Source: a virus
Strand: one strand, 5' to 3'
DNA length: 25,191 bases
Virus record (IMG/VR): IMGVR_UViG_3300025327_000149
Location: 1-25,191 of that record
Shown one piece after another: positions 4,892-13,948 of the stretch; position 1 is the first letter of the stretch; each line of letters opens with the position of its first letter. The notes under the pieces are model-generated. The model saw nothing but the letters and a program-made list of their open reading frames with translations. It was not told where the DNA came from and searched no databases. A program made the translations under genes and the position numbers.

Positions 4892-5011
4892 ATGACCCTG
4901 ACCTCGGCTCGAATCGCAAAGCCAAACGGGAAGTTTGCCAACTTTTACCGTAAACCGCCCGTTAAACTGTTCCACCTCTGCGCTCACATCTTTCCCCGCC
5001 AAGCTGCCTAG
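4892..5011 (+). CDS. Possible leader mini-gene, 39 aa
   Basis: The frame begins MTLTSARIAKPNGKFANFYR, is basic and Pro/Phe-containing, and ends in TAG one base before the ATG of the small terminase-like gene. It has no purine RBS. A nine-codon frame at 4869-4895 (preceded by AGAAG) overlaps its ATG as ATGA, so re-initiation could pass ribosomes along the chain. It may be a real small protein, a translational coupler, or noise. This and the 4852-5012 gap contain nothing else I can support. Confidence 0.3.
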   Translation: MTLTSARIAKPNGKFANFYRKPPVKLFHLCAHIFPRQAA

Positions 5012-5012
5012 C

Positions 5013-5648
5013 ATGACCCAGGCACTTCGCACCGGCAACTTCCAACTCTCCTCGCCAGATGTAAACCGCCGGTATCGGTGGTGGCACGAAGCAATCATTG
5101 ACGATATGATGGCCTTTCCGCTAGACAGCTTAAGGGACCGGGCGAGTCGCCTTGGCTACTCGATCAGTTACTTGTCTGTGCTCACTAACAGCGATATGTT
5201 TCAACTATTTTATCAGAAGCGGAAAGCTGAGCACTCTGAGCTGCTTACAACGAGCCTCGTGGAGAAAACAGGTGCCGTTGCTGCCAAGACCTTGGACATG
5301 ATGCTAGAGCAGCTCGAAACCAAGCGAACCGCCATTCCCTTCGGCGTTTTGGCGGACACTGCACAAAAGTCTCTTGCGGCGCTCGGTTATGGTTCAAAAC
5401 CAGCGCCCGCCGCCGTTATTGTGAACAACAATCAACAAACGCTAGTTGCCCCAGCTGTCTCACGGGAGCAACTTGCAGAGGCCCGTAACGCCTTGCTTCG
5501 CAGTGAGCAGGCGCGAGTCATTGACGCACCCGTAACGCCGTTGCCTTTTGGCACAAGTGCGTTACTCGCGTCGCCCATGTCGCAACCACAGGAAAGCGTC
5601 GATGCCACTCGGCTTGCTCCCGGCAACGAACAATCTGGCGAGGGTTGA
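5013..5648 (+). CDS. terS: Putative terminase small subunit
   Basis: This 211-aa protein should bind the phage packaging site and hand DNA to the large terminase. After MTQALRTGNFQLSSPDVNRR there is RYRWWHEAIIDDMMAF. A helix-turn-helix-like segment follows (PLDSLRDRASRLGYSISYLS, near residues 32-52). A helical oligomerisation stretch comes next (KTGAVAAKTLDMMLEQLET). A Pro/Ala/Gln-rich tail follows NNNQQT and could be the portal- or TerL-contacting end. ATG 5013 lacks a Shine-Dalgarno but is one base after the stop of the 39-aa frame. A TTG start at 4935 is possible but lacks a spaced RBS. The assignment rests on the HTH pattern, length and position before the nuclease and TerL. Confidence 0.72.
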   Translation: MTQALRTGNFQLSSPDVNRRYRWWHEAIIDDMMAFPLDSLRDRASRLGYSISYLSVLTNSDMFQLFYQKRKAEHSELLTTSLVEKTGAVAAKTLDMMLEQLETKRTAIPFGVLADTAQKSLAALGYGSKPAPAAVIVNNNQQTLVAPAVSREQLAEARNALLRSEQARVIDAPVTPLPFGTSALLASPMSQPQESVDATRLAPGNEQSGEG

Positions 5649-6174
5649 TTCGTCTCCGAACATGACGTGTTGTGCTCCGCCCCCGTGGTTTAATGCGGCG
5701 GAAGGGGTGCGCGCCGCGTGGCTCACTGGTGACGAGCCATTCGGGCGCACCCCACCCTCGCGAAGATCGGGAACCCCTGCCATGCGCGCAGGGCACCGCT
5801 ACGAGCGAAAAGCTTTAACACACCTCAAAGAGGTCTTTGGAGTAGGTTTTCGCTCAAGCGTTTGGTTTCGTTACGCAGGCGATGCGGGAATTCGTTACTG
5901 TCAAGTGGACGGCTTGTTGCACTGTGAGGCGGTGACGGCGATCTTTGAAGTCAAAGTCACGTTCACTAGTGACGCTTGGTGGCAGCTTCGCAAACAATAC
6001 GAGCCCGTTGTTCGCAAGGCATTACTTCCAAAGCGCCTCGTCCTTGTCATTATCTGCAAGAGTTTTGATCCCGCTGCCGCGTTCCCTGAGCCGGTGAACC
6101 ACCTGCGGGGGCTTGACCGACAGCTTATCGAGCGCGGCAGCGACCAAATCTTTGTTTATTCGTGGAGGCCTTAA
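5602..6174 (+). CDS. PD-(D/E)XK family nuclease / VRR-NUC-like protein
   Basis: The core is YCQVDGLLHCEAVTAIFEVKVT: Asp103, then Glu116-Val-Lys118, the catalytic D...ExK of PD-(D/E)XK nucleases. A helix with WWQLRKQYEPVVRKAL follows. RAGHRYERKALTHLKEVFG precedes the core, matching the conserved Glu-bearing first helix of these enzymes. The family includes Holliday-junction resolvases and VRR-NUC enzymes; in phages such proteins next to terminase probably trim branched DNA before packaging, which is inference. ATG 5602 has AGGAAA eight bases upstream and overlaps terS by 47 bp. A later ATG at 5662 is less well supported by RBS. The gene ends in TAA, touching the fibre's GTG. Confidence 0.8.
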   Translation: MPLGLLPATNNLARVDSSPNMTCCAPPPWFNAAEGVRAAWLTGDEPFGRTPPSRRSGTPAMRAGHRYERKALTHLKEVFGVGFRSSVWFRYAGDAGIRYCQVDGLLHCEAVTAIFEVKVTFTSDAWWQLRKQYEPVVRKALLPKRLVLVIICKSFDPAAAFPEPVNHLRGLDRQLIERGSDQIFVYSWRP

Positions 6175-8736
6175 GTGCGCTCCAACCTGGACCAAAACAA
6201 GGCGCAGCGGCTTGACATTCAGTCAGCCCAATACGGTATTAACCGAGTTCCGTTAATTGCAAACATTGTTCTTGTCGCCGACGGTCCTGCCTTTAACTTC
6301 TTTGAGGCGAGCGGCGCGAACCGTGATGTGACGTTGCCCACGAATAAGCGTGGTGCAATGGTGGGAGTTGTTAACTATGGGGCCTCAAACAGCCTCATCG
6401 TAAAAACGCCCGCGGGCTCAACACTTGCCACGCTTCAAGTTTCAGAGGGAGCGCTCTTTGTTTGTTCCGGTCAAGAGTGGCGGTGGTTCGCCTATTCGCC
6501 CACCGCGTATCTTGACCCGACTGAGATCAGCTCGCCCGACACAACTATTACCGTTACAACGGTTGGAAATGCGGTGACGCTTGAAGTCAATGAGCCCGCC
6601 GTTGACCATAATGCGCTCTTGAACTTTGTTGCAGATAAGCACGTTGCGCATTCAGGCGTTAGCATTACCGCTGGCTCTGGGCTAAGCGGAGGCGGGACGA
6701 TTGATGCTTCTCGAACTCTCTCACTTGATATCGTTAGCCTTACAGGCGCGGCGCCCGTGCTCGCAGATAGCTTTGCCTTCTACGACTTGAGCCTTACGGC
6801 GAACCGTAAGGCGACGCTCACAGACCTGAACGGAATTCTAGACCACAACGGACTTCTTAACTACTCGGCTAACCGTCACATCGACCACACGGGCGTTAGC
6901 ATTTCAGCGGGAGAGGGTTTAACTGGTGGGGGTGCTATCGATTCCACTAAGACAATCAGCCTCGCGATTAACAGTCTTGCCGCCGACACGCCGATTGCTG
7001 CAAGTGTCTTCGCCTTCTACGATACCGTTGCGGGTGAGCACAATAAGGTGACACTATCGGGGTTGCAGAGTGCGATCTTTGATAGTCCCACTCTTGTTGT
7101 TGATTCAATTACTCATCGAGTTGGCATCGGTACATCAACCCCAGAGTCTTTGCTAGAGTTAGTTAAGGCTAATTCAGGTACTCTAGGCGCTTGGCTTGTT
7201 TTAAAAAATTCTGCAGCAGAAGCATCAGGAAATTACACAGGCATTGGTTTTACTAACACCAATGGGACGGCTGGCTACGTCAAGGGCGGCATTTATTATA
7301 GGTCTATAAGTCCGTATACTTATGGACGTGGCGACATTGTTTTTGTCCAAAACTCCACCGAAAACAGTAGCAATGCTACGCTGTCCAATGTGAAGATGGT
7401 TATTGGCAACAACGGAAAGATTGGGATCGGCGGGGAAATTGATACGGGCTGGGCAGGATCACTTATTAATCTGAGTGGTGCTGCGGATCAGAATGTTGTT
7501 ACTGTTCAAAATACAGTCGATGCGACTGGGCAATCTGCCATAATGTTCCGTGACTATAACGGATTCGAGCATGGCGCAATGGGCTTTGGCAATGTACGCA
7601 CGGCTGCAGGTATCGACAGTTTTACTAAATATATGTACATCGAAATGTCCACAAGCGATGCTTCCCTTCCGATAGGTTTTGAAATTGTAAACACAGACTT
7701 TACCGGCAATGTTGTCGTTGGGGCAACTCCTAGTGTTGTGGCACAATATAAAGTGTTAGATGTCAATCCCACTGGAAAGATTCTATTTCATCAGTTTATT
7801 AAGCGTAACCAGCTTGTATTAAGCACCGATGGTAAAATAGGCATCAATACGGAGACTCCTCAGTACGGCCTTGATATTAATATTGGGTCATCCAGAATTG
7901 TATTTTCAGATGTTGGCATAAATTCTACTTTTGGAACGAATGTCTCCGGTGCTGATTTAGTTCTTATATCCAATGCTGCTAGTAAATCAGCCACGCTGAA
8001 ATCGACTGGGCAGTTTCAAATTCCAGAGAACATTGCCTCTACGTCTACCACCACTGGCGGGCTAGTTGTGACTGGAGGTGCTGGGTTTGGCGGAAAGGTT
8101 AGCACGGTAGCTAGTGCCACAGCGACGGCTGGGTTGAATGTACCACATGGGGCTGAACCGACATCCCCTGTGAATGGTGATGTGTGGACAACAACGGCTG
8201 GTTTATTTAGCCGCATAAACGGTGCAACGATAGGTCCATTGGTGGCTGCGATATCTTACGGCACTGGCGTTGTTACTGCACTCGGGATCAATGTTGGTGC
8301 CGACGGCGCATTTGTGGTGAAAGGCGGCGCGCTCGGCTCACCATCATCCGCCGGGACCATGCCTAACTTTATAATGGGTTCCTCTGGGTTAACATTTAAT
8401 GGGTCGACAGCAGGGCAATTTAGAATGGATGGGGCATCATCTACTTTCATTATGTCGCCTATTGCGGGTTCGGTAATATTCGGTTCAAACACAGCAGCTA
8501 CGGGCGTGATAATGACTATTAACGTCGGTTTCGAAGGAGCGCGTATTAATTCAAGTGGCGGGGTTCACATCGGAGACACCAATGTTGACCCAGGAGCCAA
8601 TAACCTAGAAGTCCAGGGAACGATTAACTCGGTCGCTGGGTACAAAGCTAACGGAACGGCGGGGGTCACAACTTTTGGCCCCGCCGCTGTGGCTTCAATC
8701 ACCGTCAAGAATGGAATCGTAACTGCAATCTCCTAA
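6175..8736 (+). CDS. Tail fibre-like protein, 853 aa, with 80-aa duplication
   Basis: It starts with GTG right after the nuclease stop, with GGAGG eight bases upstream. Residues about 30-115 form a beta module ending in FVCSGQEWRWFAYSP. Residues about 143-222 and 223-302 are an imperfect duplication, each with D-H-N-x-L-L-N, GVSI-AG-GL-GGG-ID and an AFYD element. This 'DHxxL' pattern is typical of phage fibre shafts. GIGTSTPESLLEL (about residue 318) and IGINTETPQYGLDI (about residue 560) match GIGT-P fibre motifs. It ends in ITVKNGIVTAIS, a common fibre C-terminus; no S74 chaperone is visible. The middle (about 7100-8050) is AT-richer than its flanks, suggesting module exchange. Likely role: host-receptor binding. 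Confidence 0.83.
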   Translation: MRSNLDQNKAQRLDIQSAQYGINRVPLIANIVLVADGPAFNFFEASGANRDVTLPTNKRGAMVGVVNYGASNSLIVKTPAGSTLATLQVSEGALFVCSGQEWRWFAYSPTAYLDPTEISSPDTTITVTTVGNAVTLEVNEPAVDHNALLNFVADKHVAHSGVSITAGSGLSGGGTIDASRTLSLDIVSLTGAAPVLADSFAFYDLSLTANRKATLTDLNGILDHNGLLNYSANRHIDHTGVSISAGEGLTGGGAIDSTKTISLAINSLAADTPIAASVFAFYDTVAGEHNKVTLSGLQSAIFDSPTLVVDSITHRVGIGTSTPESLLELVKANSGTLGAWLVLKNSAAEASGNYTGIGFTNTNGTAGYVKGGIYYRSISPYTYGRGDIVFVQNSTENSSNATLSNVKMVIGNNGKIGIGGEIDTGWAGSLINLSGAADQNVVTVQNTVDATGQSAIMFRDYNGFEHGAMGFGNVRTAAGIDSFTKYMYIEMSTSDASLPIGFEIVNTDFTGNVVVGATPSVVAQYKVLDVNPTGKILFHQFIKRNQLVLSTDGKIGINTETPQYGLDINIGSSRIVFSDVGINSTFGTNVSGADLVLISNAASKSATLKSTGQFQIPENIASTSTTTGGLVVTGGAGFGGKVSTVASATATAGLNVPHGAEPTSPVNGDVWTTTAGLFSRINGATIGPLVAAISYGTGVVTALGINVGADGAFVVKGGALGSPSSAGTMPNFIMGSSGLTFNGSTAGQFRMDGASSTFIMSPIAGSVIFGSNTAATGVIMTINVGFEGARINSSGGVHIGDTNVDPGANNLEVQGTINSVAGYKANGTAGVTTFGPAAVASITVKNGIVTAIS

Positions 8737-8752
8737 CCAAAGGAACCTTGCT

Positions 8753-9172
8753 ATGAAGATGACCCTTAGCCTACGACAAGTTATCATGCTCGTAAACGGA
8801 CTGAACTTCGCCTTAGCAGGCCGCTCAAAGATCGTTCGGCAAAATAACGAAGACGTGCAGTCGCTTCCAGTGCCTTTTGTACTCGACGCGGATACCTTGC
8901 TTGTGCTTGCAAAGAATGTGAACAAGGCTACACCAATCGTTCAGGCTTATGAGACAGCGCGAAATGTAACAGTCCTCGAAGCGCGCCAAGAGGCCGGCGG
9001 AACGATCCTTCCAAATAGCGTGGAAGAGGCAAAGCTCGCGGCTTCGCTCGAAAAGCTTTTGGAGCAGGATCAAGAGGTTGAGCTTGAGCAGGTCGAAGCC
9101 GCAAGGTTTAAGCTTGACACCAATCTAGGGCTCGCTCCTATTATTGTAGGTCTAATTCCTATCCTGAAGTGA
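8753..9172 (+). CDS. Conserved phage-type hypothetical protein, 139 aa
   Basis: Clear RBS (AAAGGAA, 8739-8745). The protein begins MKMTLSLRQVIMLVNGLNFA, with helices LVLAKNVNKATPIVQAYETA and EEAKLAASLEKLLEQDQEVE. A short beta end follows (LGLAPIIVGLIPILK). The pattern of helical N-half, 'E-V-E-L' strand and hydrophobic C-terminus recalls small phage proteins such as DUF1617-like members, but I cannot assign it firmly. It lies 7 bp before terL and is probably co-translated. Confidence 0.78.
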   Translation: MKMTLSLRQVIMLVNGLNFALAGRSKIVRQNNEDVQSLPVPFVLDADTLLVLAKNVNKATPIVQAYETARNVTVLEARQEAGGTILPNSVEEAKLAASLEKLLEQDQEVELEQVEAARFKLDTNLGLAPIIVGLIPILK

Positions 9173-9179
9173 AAGCACG

Positions 9180-10703
9180 ATGAGCGAACAACTCTCGCGA
9201 GCGGAACTAATCAAGCTTTGTGCGGTAGACAGTGATTTGTTCGCGAGAGTTTACTTTCCAAAAGCTGTTCGGCAAAAGTCACCAGACTTCGACAAACAAC
9301 TTTGGGCTGCGATTGAAAATCCCTTACACCGTTTACTAAATCTTCGAGTGTTTCGTGGCGCAGGCAAAACTACGAAGCTTCGTCTCTTTGCTGCAAAGCG
9401 TATCGCTTACAATGTATCTAAAACGATACTTTACATTGGAGCGAGTGAGAGTCATGCTACTCGTTCGATCCAATGGCTTCGGGCAAGAATTGATCCCGGT
9501 ATTGGGCGTGACGGCTTAAGTCGTCCGACTGAATTTGCACAGACGTTCGGCCTGCGCCCCGGTCGAAAATGGCAAGAGCACGAGATTGAAATCTATCACG
9601 GAATAGATGACACGCCGATTTGGGTTCTCGGTGTTGGTGTTACGGGAAACATTCGAGGTATTAACTTCGATGACTATCGCCCTGACCTTATCATTGTCGA
9701 CGATTGTATTACGGATGAGAACGCGGCCACCCAGGCTTCTGCGGAAAAAACCTCCGACCTTATTCTAAACGCTGTTGCGAATTCGCTTGCCTCGTCGCAG
9801 GAGTTTCCGAACGCGAAACTTGCCATGTTGCAGACGCCGATCTCGAATTATGACATTTCGGTCCAGGCGGAGAAGGACCCAGAGTGGCACACAGAGTCCT
9901 TTGGGTGTTGGACGAAAGAGACTGAGGACTTGCAGATACCGCAGCAACGAAGCTCTTGGGAAGAAATGTTTCCGACGAAAACGCTCCAGGCGCGGAAGCA
10001 AAATGCTATCGCGCAGCGCCGTTATTCGGGTTTTGCCAAAGAAATGGAGTGCAAGCTTGTTCAATCAGAGACGACGTGCTTTAACGCAAACTGGCTCCGC
10101 CTTTACGATGAGGTGCCGCGCCGCGGCTCGACGGTGATTGCAATCGACCCAGTTCCGCCACCAAGCGACAAGCAACTCGCAACGAACCTTAAGACTAAGG
10201 ACTATGAAGCGATTTCGGTTGTTTCTCGTGTGGAAGGAAACTACTATCTGCTCGACTATGCGGTCAGTCGAGGCCATGACCCACAGTGGACCGAGGCCAA
10301 GCTTTTTGAATTCGCGCTTCAATATAAGCCGCTTTGCGTGGTCGTTGAAGCCGTCGCAGCGCAACGATATCTCAAATGGTTCTTGCAAAAGGCGATGGAG
10401 CGACGGCGACGGTTCATTCCGATTAAGGAAACGCCAAACGATCAGCGGTCGAAGTTCCATCGCATTGTGACTTCGCTGAACGGTGTTGCGAGCGCGGGGC
10501 GCTTTTGGTGCTCAAAACACCATTCGGAATTCATTGTTCAGTTCGAAAATTACGGACAAGGCTACAAGGGGCCAGACGACTTAATCGAATCTGTATCAGT
10601 CGCGGTCAGTGAGTTGACAATGCCGCTGCTCGAACTCGGCCTTGACGAGTACACAGACACCGGAGAAGTTTCACCGTGGCCCCGCGCACGGACTGCACCT
10701 TGA
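9180..10703 (+). CDS. terL: Terminase large subunit
   Basis: This is the 507-aa packaging motor: an N-terminal ATPase and a C-terminal RNase H-like nuclease. The deviant Walker A RGAGKTT lies at residues 59-65, with the preceding Arg typical of large terminases. Walker B LIIVDD is at 170-175, followed by CITDENAAT. The nuclease shows Asp323 in VIAIDPVPPPS, Glu390 in VVVEAVAAQRYL and Asp466-Asp467 in KGPDDLIESV, the three acidic positions expected. A fibre gene separates it from the small subunit and nuclease, which is unusual. It is followed 14 bp later by portal. Length is normal for the family. Confidence 0.95.
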   Translation: MSEQLSRAELIKLCAVDSDLFARVYFPKAVRQKSPDFDKQLWAAIENPLHRLLNLRVFRGAGKTTKLRLFAAKRIAYNVSKTILYIGASESHATRSIQWLRARIDPGIGRDGLSRPTEFAQTFGLRPGRKWQEHEIEIYHGIDDTPIWVLGVGVTGNIRGINFDDYRPDLIIVDDCITDENAATQASAEKTSDLILNAVANSLASSQEFPNAKLAMLQTPISNYDISVQAEKDPEWHTESFGCWTKETEDLQIPQQRSSWEEMFPTKTLQARKQNAIAQRRYSGFAKEMECKLVQSETTCFNANWLRLYDEVPRRGSTVIAIDPVPPPSDKQLATNLKTKDYEAISVVSRVEGNYYLLDYAVSRGHDPQWTEAKLFEFALQYKPLCVVVEAVAAQRYLKWFLQKAMERRRRFIPIKETPNDQRSKFHRIVTSLNGVASAGRFWCSKHHSEFIVQFENYGQGYKGPDDLIESVSVAVSELTMPLLELGLDEYTDTGEVSPWPRARTAP

Positions 10704-10717
10704 AAGGTTAAACGCAA

Positions 10718-12682
10718 ATGCCTTCGATGACAAAAATCGTCCCGCCGCGCGACCCACTTCACAAGAAGCTTGTGGACATGCTCTCGTCGCGCATTAAGCT
10801 TGCACAGAAGGGGCAAAGCGACCAGTACGCGAAGTGGCAAAAGGCCGAAGACACTATTCTCGCCTATGTGCCGGAGAGTGATCTTGACGCGCAGCGCCGA
10901 ACCAAGCGGGAGTCGAACGGTGAGCCGAAGTACACCACGATCAAACTTCCGTACACGTATGCGCTGCTTATGTCGGCGCATACTTATCTAACTAGTGTGT
11001 TCTTTGCGAGGTCGCCCGTTCATCAGTTCGCGGGGCGCCACGGCGAAACAGAGGATCAGGTGCAGGCGCTCGAGGCGCTTATCGCTTATCAGACGGAAGT
11101 TGGCGAGTTGCTTGGTCCGTACTATCTTTGGTTGTATGATTGCCTCAAGTACGGGGTGGGCGTCATCGAAGAGTATTGGGAGAACGAGGAAATTCAGTTC
11201 GCTTCGATCCAGGAGCAGCCCGATCCGCTCGATCCGGCACAAATGGTCAAGATGCAGATTCGGGCGAAGATGCCCGGCTACTCGGGTAATCGAATTTGCA
11301 ACATTTCACCGTTTGACTTCTTGCCGGACCCTCGGGTTGCAACTGGACGCTATCAGCAAGGCGAGTTTGTGTTTGTTCGTAAGCGTCTCTCCTGGGAAAC
11401 GATCGTGCGCCGAAAGGCGCAAGGCTACTACATGAACGTGGAGGAGCTAACGGAAGGAGTCTGGAAGGACTTCGCAATGTCGGTCGGGAATGACCCACAG
11501 CAGAGTCAGCTTGTGCGGCCCGAGGACAATCTTTCACTCATTACGGACAGTGGTGACGTCAAACGGCCTTCGATCATTACCGTTTACGAGGGATGTATCT
11601 CCATTATTCCAAAAGAGTGGAAGCTTGGCGACAGTGACTTTCCTGAAAAGTGGATGTTTACGATCACGGGCGATCTTTCAACGGTGATTGGCGCGACGCC
11701 GCATGGCGCGATGCATGGCCGCTTCCCTTACGGGGTTATCGAGAGCGAGGTTGAGGCTTACGGTACTTGGAACCGTGGAATGCCCGAAATCATTGAACCA
11801 ATCCAGAATGTGCTTGATTGGTTACTCAATCAGCATTTCTTCAATGTGCGCGCCGCGCTCAATAATCAGTTCATCCTTGACCCAAGTAAAATTGTTGCGA
11901 AGGATGCCGAAGATGGCGGGCCGGGCTTCACCTATCGGCTTCGACCTGAAGCCTATGGACAGGATATTCGAACCTTTTTCCATCAGGTGCCTGTTGCCGA
12001 CGTGACGCGAGGGCACATTGCGGACATTCAGTCGATGTTTGGCATCGGTGAAAAGGTGTTTGGGGTCAATGACCAGATCATGGGGGCGCTTAGTGGAACC
12101 GGGCGAAAAACGGCGACGGAAGTGCGCACGAGCACTGGTTTCGGCGTCAATCGACTCAAGACGATTACTGAGTATGTTAGCGCAACGGGTTTTTCGCAAC
12201 ATGCGCAACGGCTTGTGCAGAGTTCTCAACAGTATTATCAAGCCGAAAAGAAACTTAAGATTGTCGGGGGACTAATTAAAGATATGTCGCCAAGCGCGGC
12301 GATGGCCTTTATTGACGTGTCACCTGATCGCATCCAGGGCTTTTATGATTTCCTTCCTGTGGACGGGACGTTGCCAGTGGACCGTTTGGCACAAGCAACT
12401 ATGTGGAAGGACTTGATGCTTCAAATGCGAAACGTGCCCGGCCTGATGATGCAATTCGATATGAGTAGGATTTTTGCTCATGTTGCGGCACTCGCAGGAG
12501 TCCGTAACGTGGACCAGTTTAAGGTTCAAGTAGGAAGCCCACAGCAGCTTAATCAGCAAGCGGAAGCTGGCAACGTCGTGTCGATTAAAGCTGGAAGCAA
12601 TCCACGCGGAGTACCAACCGCTGGAGCGGGAGGCGGGGCGCCCGCGCCCCTTGCACCCGCGCTTTCACCTCAACAGGAGTAG
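10718..12682 (+). CDS. Portal protein
   Basis: This 654-aa protein forms the dodecameric portal ring that DNA passes through. It begins MPSMTKIVPPRDPLHKKLVD, continues with a helical N-terminus and a KLPYTYALLMSAHTYLTSVFF segment. YYLWLYDCLKYGVGVIEEYW and ISPFDFLPDPRVATGRYQQG follow; these are typical of podovirus portals (P22/T7 size class). The GRKTATEVRTSTG segment sits in the conserved C-terminal core, and the tail is Gln/Pro/Ala-rich. TGAAAGG lies upstream of ATG 10718. Position after terL and before scaffold and capsid genes fits. Confidence 0.93.
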   Translation: MPSMTKIVPPRDPLHKKLVDMLSSRIKLAQKGQSDQYAKWQKAEDTILAYVPESDLDAQRRTKRESNGEPKYTTIKLPYTYALLMSAHTYLTSVFFARSPVHQFAGRHGETEDQVQALEALIAYQTEVGELLGPYYLWLYDCLKYGVGVIEEYWENEEIQFASIQEQPDPLDPAQMVKMQIRAKMPGYSGNRICNISPFDFLPDPRVATGRYQQGEFVFVRKRLSWETIVRRKAQGYYMNVEELTEGVWKDFAMSVGNDPQQSQLVRPEDNLSLITDSGDVKRPSIITVYEGCISIIPKEWKLGDSDFPEKWMFTITGDLSTVIGATPHGAMHGRFPYGVIESEVEAYGTWNRGMPEIIEPIQNVLDWLLNQHFFNVRAALNNQFILDPSKIVAKDAEDGGPGFTYRLRPEAYGQDIRTFFHQVPVADVTRGHIADIQSMFGIGEKVFGVNDQIMGALSGTGRKTATEVRTSTGFGVNRLKTITEYVSATGFSQHAQRLVQSSQQYYQAEKKLKIVGGLIKDMSPSAAMAFIDVSPDRIQGFYDFLPVDGTLPVDRLAQATMWKDLMLQMRNVPGLMMQFDMSRIFAHVAALAGVRNVDQFKVQVGSPQQLNQQAEAGNVVSIKAGSNPRGVPTAGAGGGAPAPLAPALSPQQE

Positions 12683-12688
12683 CACGTT

Positions 12689-13021
12689 ATGACCTTGCCT
12701 TCACCAGAACAGGTTAACATCCTAAAACTTGGTCGCATTATGCGCGACGGAGTTAACTCGGAGTTTTGGCTCGCTTTTAAGCAAGTGCTCCAGCACCATA
12801 TCGACACGCGCGAAGCACTTATTCGGACGCCGCTACATGCACTTCCGCAAGTAGGAGCAGACGGACTGCCAACTCCCTACGCGGCGGGCGATCTTGCGAC
12901 GAGGGCGGCTGTCATGGAGTCCGTTAAGGGGGCGCTTATCACCTTGAAGCTCGTCACAACACTTCCTGACACAATCATCGCACAGGCAAGTGATCTTGCC
13001 AAGGAGAATTCAAGTGACTGA
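12689..13021 (+). CDS. Hypothetical protein between portal and scaffold, 110 aa
   Basis: The RBS AGGAG overlaps the end of portal. The protein begins MTLPSPEQVNILKLGRIMRD and is helical throughout, with HIDTREALIRTPLHALP and ATRAAVMESVKGALITLKLV. Its 3' end overlaps the scaffold start by 8 bp, so the two are co-translated. The position suggests a small head-assembly or minor virion protein, but nothing in the sequence proves this. Confidence 0.83.
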   Translation: MTLPSPEQVNILKLGRIMRDGVNSEFWLAFKQVLQHHIDTREALIRTPLHALPQVGADGLPTPYAAGDLATRAAVMESVKGALITLKLVTTLPDTIIAQASDLAKENSSD

Positions 13022-13922
13022 CACGCCCTCCGCCTCGCCTCCACCGACACCCACTACGGGTGCCCTCGCTTCGGCCCCTTCGTCTACGCCCGTTTCGGAG
13101 CCTACTAACTCTGCCTCGCCACTTGCCGATGATTTCTCTCAACTTGGTGAGCCCGACGACGACTTCGTTGAGCTTGCAAGTGAAGCACCTGCGCCTGCGG
13201 AAGTTGCTCCGCCTCCCGCCGAACCGGCAAAGCCCGCCGTCGAGCCGCCTAAGGCTCCCGAGCCAGCGAAGCTCGCTCAGCCAGAAGTGAAGCCGCCCGT
13301 TGCGCCGGTGCCGGAAGCTCCGAAGGAGATTGCGGCGGCAGCCGCTCCTCCTCCGTCGGAACCGCAAGCCCTGGCTGAACAGCTCACAGAGCATCGTGCC
13401 GCACTTATCGACGCGATCGCCTCCGAGCGGTTCAAGCTAAGTCCTGAGGAAATGAATGCACTCGAAATCGACGCTGCTGGCGCGATCCCGAAGTTGCTCT
13501 CCCGTGTGTACTATGAAGCTGTTACAGCCTCACTGAACCATATTCAGAATTTTGTTCCGCAGATGCAAGCGAACTTCCGTAAAGCCGAACAAGCGAACGC
13601 GGAAGCCGAGAAGGTCTTTTACGGAGCTTTTCCGACGCTTGATAAAGCGAAGCACCACGCTGATGTGATGCAGTTTGCCCAGCTTTTCCGAACGGTTAAT
13701 CCGAACCTTTCGCGAAATGACTTTGTTGCGATGGTTGGGGCCGCCGTTATGGCGAAGCATGGCATTGCGCCGGGAGCGCCTCTGAATGGGAAAGGCCCAA
13801 GTGTCATTCCTCAACCGGCTGCTACTCCTCCGTTTGTTCCCGCTCAGGCGGGCGCGACGGTGAAGATGACTCCCGAAGAGCCAAGCCCGTGGGCGGGCCT
13901 CGGGCACGACTTTGAAGAGTAG
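13014..13922 (+). CDS. Putative capsid scaffolding protein
   Basis: GTG 13014, with AAGGAG nine bases upstream, is the best start. The first 110 residues are low complexity, rich in Pro, Ala and Glu, with an acidic stretch (SQLGEPDDDFVELASEAPAP). The helical part follows (EQLTEHRAALIDAIASERFK, PQMQANFRKAEQANAEAEKV). A C-terminal segment ends in an acidic PWAGLGHDFEE. Disordered acidic N-terminus, coiled helices and position between portal and major capsid protein match scaffolds, which guide capsid assembly and leave before maturation. A minor head protein is the alternative. Confidence 0.8.
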   Translation: MTDTPSASPPPTPTTGALASAPSSTPVSEPTNSASPLADDFSQLGEPDDDFVELASEAPAPAEVAPPPAEPAKPAVEPPKAPEPAKLAQPEVKPPVAPVPEAPKEIAAAAAPPPSEPQALAEQLTEHRAALIDAIASERFKLSPEEMNALEIDAAGAIPKLLSRVYYEAVTASLNHIQNFVPQMQANFRKAEQANAEAEKVFYGAFPTLDKAKHHADVMQFAQLFRTVNPNLSRNDFVAMVGAAVMAKHGIAPGAPLNGKGPSVIPQPAATPPFVPAQAGATVKMTPEEPSPWAGLGHDFEE

Positions 13923-13948
13923 TGGCTAAGCGATAAAGGACTTTGACC

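Noticed and set aside
6211-6240. TTGACA inside the 853-aa fibre gene
   Set aside because: At 17 bp the -10 would be GGTATT, a poor match within coding sequence, with no gene start after it.
9114-9142. TTGACA upstream of terL as a promoter
   Set aside because: The nearest good -10 (TATTAT) is 19 bp away and the 17-bp position gives CCTATT. It lies inside a coding frame, so support is too weak.
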